Assembly: GCA_000497125.2 (NCBI GenBank)
Contig: CM035318.1
Span: forward strand, 1,174,001 to 1,238,000
Length of the DNA stretch: 64,000 bases
Source of the DNA: Spironucleus salmonicida
Lineage: Eukaryota > Fornicata > Diplomonadida > Hexamitidae
Direction of reading: 5' to 3'
A model generated the notes under the pieces. It saw only the letters and a program-made list of their open reading frames with translations. It did not search any database and was not told the origin of the DNA. Shown piece by piece: positions 60,667 through 64,000 of the stretch (its first letter is position 1; each line of letters begins with the position of its first letter). A program made the position numbers and the translations under genes.

Positions 60667-62280
60667 ATGCTTCTTAATCGTCCCTCAAGAACATTATCTG
60701 CAATTAGTAATAAAGCTGCATTGTAAATAAGCAAAAACTAATTATAACCAGTAACATCAAAAACTACAAAAAGATCTTCATCAACATAGAAAAAATAATT
60801 AAATACTCAATTCGCTTAAAAAGATTTGAATACAGATGAATTATTGAAAAATCTAATCACATTAGATTCATAAATATCTGAAGTAAAATAAATTGGACAA
60901 GTTAAAAAAGATATTACTAAATTTACAAATATTGGTATTTAAGATATTTTACCTATATAAATTAATAATGAAGATAACAATTAAACGTCATAAAAATAAT
61001 AAAATGACGATTAAGAACTTAATGAACATATGTCTGTTGAAGAAAAATTAAAGATGTATCGTAATAACCCACTTTTATTTTAAAAAGTTTTGTTAGAATC
61101 TAAAAAAGTTAAATAACAAGAAATAAATAGATAAAGAGAAGAGTAAAATAAATTTAGATAAAAACATAGATAATAAATTGCGGGAGATATACCAATACCA
61201 CCTATGATTTCTAATTTTCTATCTCATAATAAGAAAGAATTATAATCTGGAAAATTCTAGTATGATAAACTTATGCATAATAGACAGATAAGAGGATAAT
61301 TATTGGAAGCATAAATAGATGATACGTTATCTAGAAAACGAAGATTAGTGGAAGTTGAAGAAACATTAAAGTATCCAATATTATTTCAATAAAAACGGGA
61401 AGTTTTACTACCACGTATTTATGCCCTATAAAAATAAAAGCTAGGAATATATCTTTTTTTAGTATCACGTATATCAGCGATTAATAAATAAACATGTAAC
61501 TATTAAAAGTTAAAATTTGAGAATATTAAAATCACAAATGGATCTAATCTTATTATAAAGTATTACAGAGAGTATGCAAGATTATAAAGAGAGAATAAAG
61601 TTTTTAATGCTAAATTAATCATAACCTAACATCTAAGATATTTTAGAATTAAAAATTAAAAGAATATACGTCAAAAAGCATTAGGTAGTATAAAGTATCT
61701 ATTATTTTAAAATTATAATGATAATGTATTTTTAGCTTCTATTAACTTGTTTTATCAGGTGTAATATGATCTTACTGAATCTCTATCTGAACTTAATATT
61801 AAAAATATGGCTAGAATGCAGATACTAAGAATGTATTTAAAACATAAAATAGATGAAATATCTCTTCATATTTGGATATAAAATAGAGAAAAGTTTCTTT
61901 AGGTTACACTAAAGCGATTATAGAATGATCGAAAAAAATTGAAGGAATTAAAATAATTTATGATTTAGAATCCTGCAGGAAAGATAGTCTAGCCTGAGAC
62001 TTCAGATGACTTTGACCTGCTAAAAAAGCTATAATTTTCGGACATTGAAATTACTAGTGCCGCAGAGGCAATTCTGTACGCGATTCTGAGTACACAGCAA
62101 GACGAGCTGCAGGACCGGTACGTCCAAAATAACAGTCCGGCGCAGTTGAATATCACGGTCGTCAACCTTCTTCCGGACCAGGATACGGTGGAACGATGCT
62201 ATCATGCAGTCAAGGCTAACCAGGATGTGTTCGAGTGGGCCCGATGTAGTGCGGTAGGACTGATGGTTCCCGACGAGTGA
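60667..62280 (+). CDS. Unknown coiled-coil protein, paralogue of the minus-strand gene at 62658
   Basis: 537 residues. Residues 120-470 are charged helical segments such as EAQIDDTLSRKRRLVEVEET, DRKKLKELKQFMIQNPAG and ILYAILSTQQDELQDRYVQN, ending in SPAQLNITVVNLLPDQDTVE. The same order of segments recurs in the convergent gene 62658-64000: DAQIDNVLSRKRNLLEREEF, SRKIKEFKQFIALYPPD, AMQEDLQQNYLLNSQPGAIN and VNTINLIPTDAYLE. They are therefore paralogues. Family unknown. The first 430 codons are AT-rich and the last 100 GC-rich. Stop at TGA 62278-62280. Confidence 0.8.
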
Positions 62281-62304
62281 TGGCACAAGGTTCACTTGAT
62301 TCGC

Positions 62305-62655
62305 ATGCGAGGGTTACGAATGCCAAGCCTCACACGGCGGCGGGTGGTGTGGAAGTGTTACCTGATCTGGCTCTTCACGGGTGTTTTCGGCGGTCACTAT
62401 TTCTATTGCTTATAATACGAGGCAGGGTTCATCTACCTGTTGACCTTGGGCATATTCCTTTTCGGCTGGCTCGGTGATCTCTTCATTATCCCACTGCTTG
62501 TCTTTTAGGCCAATATGATTGTAGACTAGCGAAATCAGCGTGTGGTACGGGAGGGCATTGGCGCTAATATCAAGGACAACCCTGGGCTGCGAATTCAGAC
62601 CGTACGATAGGTGCGGCCCACTCCCGACGACGGGGATACTGAGTTCGCACGATGA
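62305..62655 (+). CDS. TM2-domain membrane protein
   Basis: 116 residues, start ATG 62305 (a second Met follows at 62320). Residues 20-70 hold two hydrophobic helices split by a short loop: KCYLIWLFTGVFGGHYFYCL, then AGFIYLLTLGIFLFGWLGDL and FIIPLLVFQ. GGHYFY before the loop and GWLGDLFIIP after it are the TM2 signature. A charged C-terminal tail is cytosolic or luminal. TM2 proteins are usually small membrane scaffolds. It starts 24 bases after the stop of the preceding gene, in the same frame, and its stop is 2 bases from the convergent gene. Confidence 0.85.
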
Positions 62656-62657
62656 GG

Positions 62658-64000
62658 TCATTTATACTCTTCTTCAGGCTAGAGTAGTACGACTTCTTGG
62701 CCATCGAGCCAGTCCTGAAGGTTTTACTTGCGCCGCACGACCCATAGCATCTGCTCCAGGTAAGCGTCGGTCGGAATGAGGTTTATGGTGTTCACATTGA
62801 TGGCGCCTGGTTGCGAATTAAGCAAATAATTCTACTAAAGATCCTCCTGCATGGCCTTGGACACCCGGAGAACATACTACCAGGACATTTCGAGTTAGGT
62901 CTCTACCGGTAACTCTAGCTCAGCGATGCGCGCCTAGTCCTACTCCATAGTTGGTAATACTGGCTTATCAGGCGGATACAGAGCGATAAACTGTTTGAAT
63001 TCCTTGATCTTGCGAGAATCAGCCTAGAGCACGCGCATTTGCCGGGCGATAAAATGGTCTTTTTCTGTCTTCCAAATTTGAAATGCAGAGTTCTTCTAAT
63101 ACCCAAGAAGGTAGCTCATCAGCACATGGACCCTGGCGTTATTTTTTGTGTTTAAGTCATGAACACTCTGTACTATAAGCTCCTTGCTACTGGTGAAGCG
63201 AACTACTGCACCTAGGAAGCATTGTTGGTTGTAGTTCTCAAGAAGGAGCGCCTTTGCCGTCCTTAGTGAGCTAATTCGGTTGTTTTTGTTGCGCCTGTTG
63301 ACGTAAATCCTAAGGTTTCGTGTGATAAGGAATGCTGCTCTGAGTTCAGCCTGCTCTCGGTTGAATTGATGTCGATTGGAGAGACCTCTGAGGATAATCC
63401 CTTTGGCCCAGAGAATTAGGTTGTTGCTACGCTTAATCTTGTCGTATACCGCTCCCACCTGCCGCAAAACAGCAATGCGGCTGGAAAAGAAAAGGTAGAC
63501 TCCTAGAGTATTGCGCTAATTTATAAATATCATCGGTAGTATCGTTGAGATCTTGGGTTGCGAAACATTGTTCTAGGCATCGAACTCTTCTCGCTCAAGC
63601 AGATTTCGCTTCCGGGACAAGACATTATCAATCTATGCATCGGTTAACATCCCCTAATACTATCGTTTTGCCTATAGGCGTGATTTTCGCATAGCATCCG
63701 AGATGTTCTGAGCAAGATTATGTGTCACAAAATTATCAATGAATTTAATCTATGGCAGTCCTCTACAAATCAAGTTACGATGCTGTTTGCGTTACACCAA
63801 GTGATTATTGTACGTATTAATGGCCTCCTACCGTTGGATCTGCTACGACTCAAGTACGAATTTTCGCAAAAGGTCAGGATGTTAACGCAGGATCTTGATT
63901 TTCTCCTACATGGGGATATTGGCGTCCATAATGTTATCATTAGTTGCATTTTCGCTTTGATTTTCCTACGCAGCCTCAGCCTTATTCAGAGATACTGGGA
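62658..64000 (-). CDS. GC-rich paralogue of the 537-residue gene, 5' end outside window
   Basis: Minus-strand frame open for 447 codons from the window end to TGA 62658, with many TAG/TAA codons. Helical, charged: DAQIDNVLSRKRNLLEREEF, RSNNLILWAKGIILRGLSNR, SRKIKEFKQFIALYPPD, ending INVNTINLIPTDAYLEQ and QEVVLLQPEEEYK. The segment order matches the AT-rich gene at 60667, so this is its inverted paralogue. The start codon is not in the window. GC-rich throughout, unlike its partner. Stop lies 2 bases from the TM2 gene stop. Confidence 0.8.

Noticed and set aside
1-64000. Ciliate origin (same genetic code)
   Set aside because: Absence of introns, PFOR, the CRMP-type surface protein and tight packing favour a diplomonad; a ciliate cannot be fully excluded by reading alone.
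1-64000. CRISPR arrays, rRNA genes, bacterial insertion sequences
   Set aside because: No regularly spaced repeats, rRNA cores or transposase motifs were seen; the only long repeat is the inverted pair.

Overview
The window reads as nuclear DNA of a hexamitid diplomonad, most likely Spironucleus or a close relative. TAA and TAG are read as glutamine throughout and TGA is the only stop. Under that code the sequence resolves into about 48 intron-free genes packed on both strands, often 2-100 bases apart. Read with the standard code, only fragments appear. Pyruvate:ferredoxin oxidoreductase (PFOR), a cysteine-rich membrane protein of the Spironucleus surface type, flagellar/ciliary genes and AT-rich DNA all fit an anaerobic flagellate. 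Ciliates share the code but usually carry introns, and PFOR plus a cysteine-rich surface protein fits a diplomonad better. The genus is an inference.

Layout. 0-9.4 kb: a membrane protein, a TRAPPC2/sedlin-like protein, a PUF protein, a GC-rich unknown, a 1226-residue unknown and a small basic protein. 9.4-16.7 kb: ribosomal protein uS4, several small genes, a thioredoxin-fold protein, a variant DHHC acyltransferase (DHLC), a TRAPPC1/Bet5-like protein and a degenerate kinase. 16.8-23.2 kb: a UPF1-like superfamily 1 helicase, a profilin-like protein, two tandem Myb proteins and small unknowns. 23.5-34.4 kb: IFT121/WDR35 converging on a 1969-residue protein that may be SPAG17/PF6-like, then a tail-anchored coiled-coil protein. 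34.5-42.3 kb: small unknowns, prefoldin subunit 3 and a complete PFOR. 42.5-50.8 kb: a cassette bounded by two inverted copies of a 487-bp GC-rich repeat, differing at one base. It holds a fibre-like type II membrane protein, a cysteine-rich membrane protein, two unknowns and a ZMYND12-like MYND/TPR protein. 50.9-64 kb: proteasome beta7, a 1519-residue unknown, a HAD phosphatase, a CEP164-like protein and a TM2 protein lying between two convergent paralogues.

Themes. At least three genes, and possibly more, belong to the flagellar apparatus (IFT121, CEP164-like, ZMYND12-like, perhaps SPAG17-like). Two are TRAPP subunits for ER-Golgi tethering. GC content jumps in blocks of about 1-2 kb, sometimes inside a single ORF, and TAA/TAG glutamine codons become rare in the GC-rich blocks. 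Positions come from hand translation. Family calls rest on motifs read by eye, with no database search.
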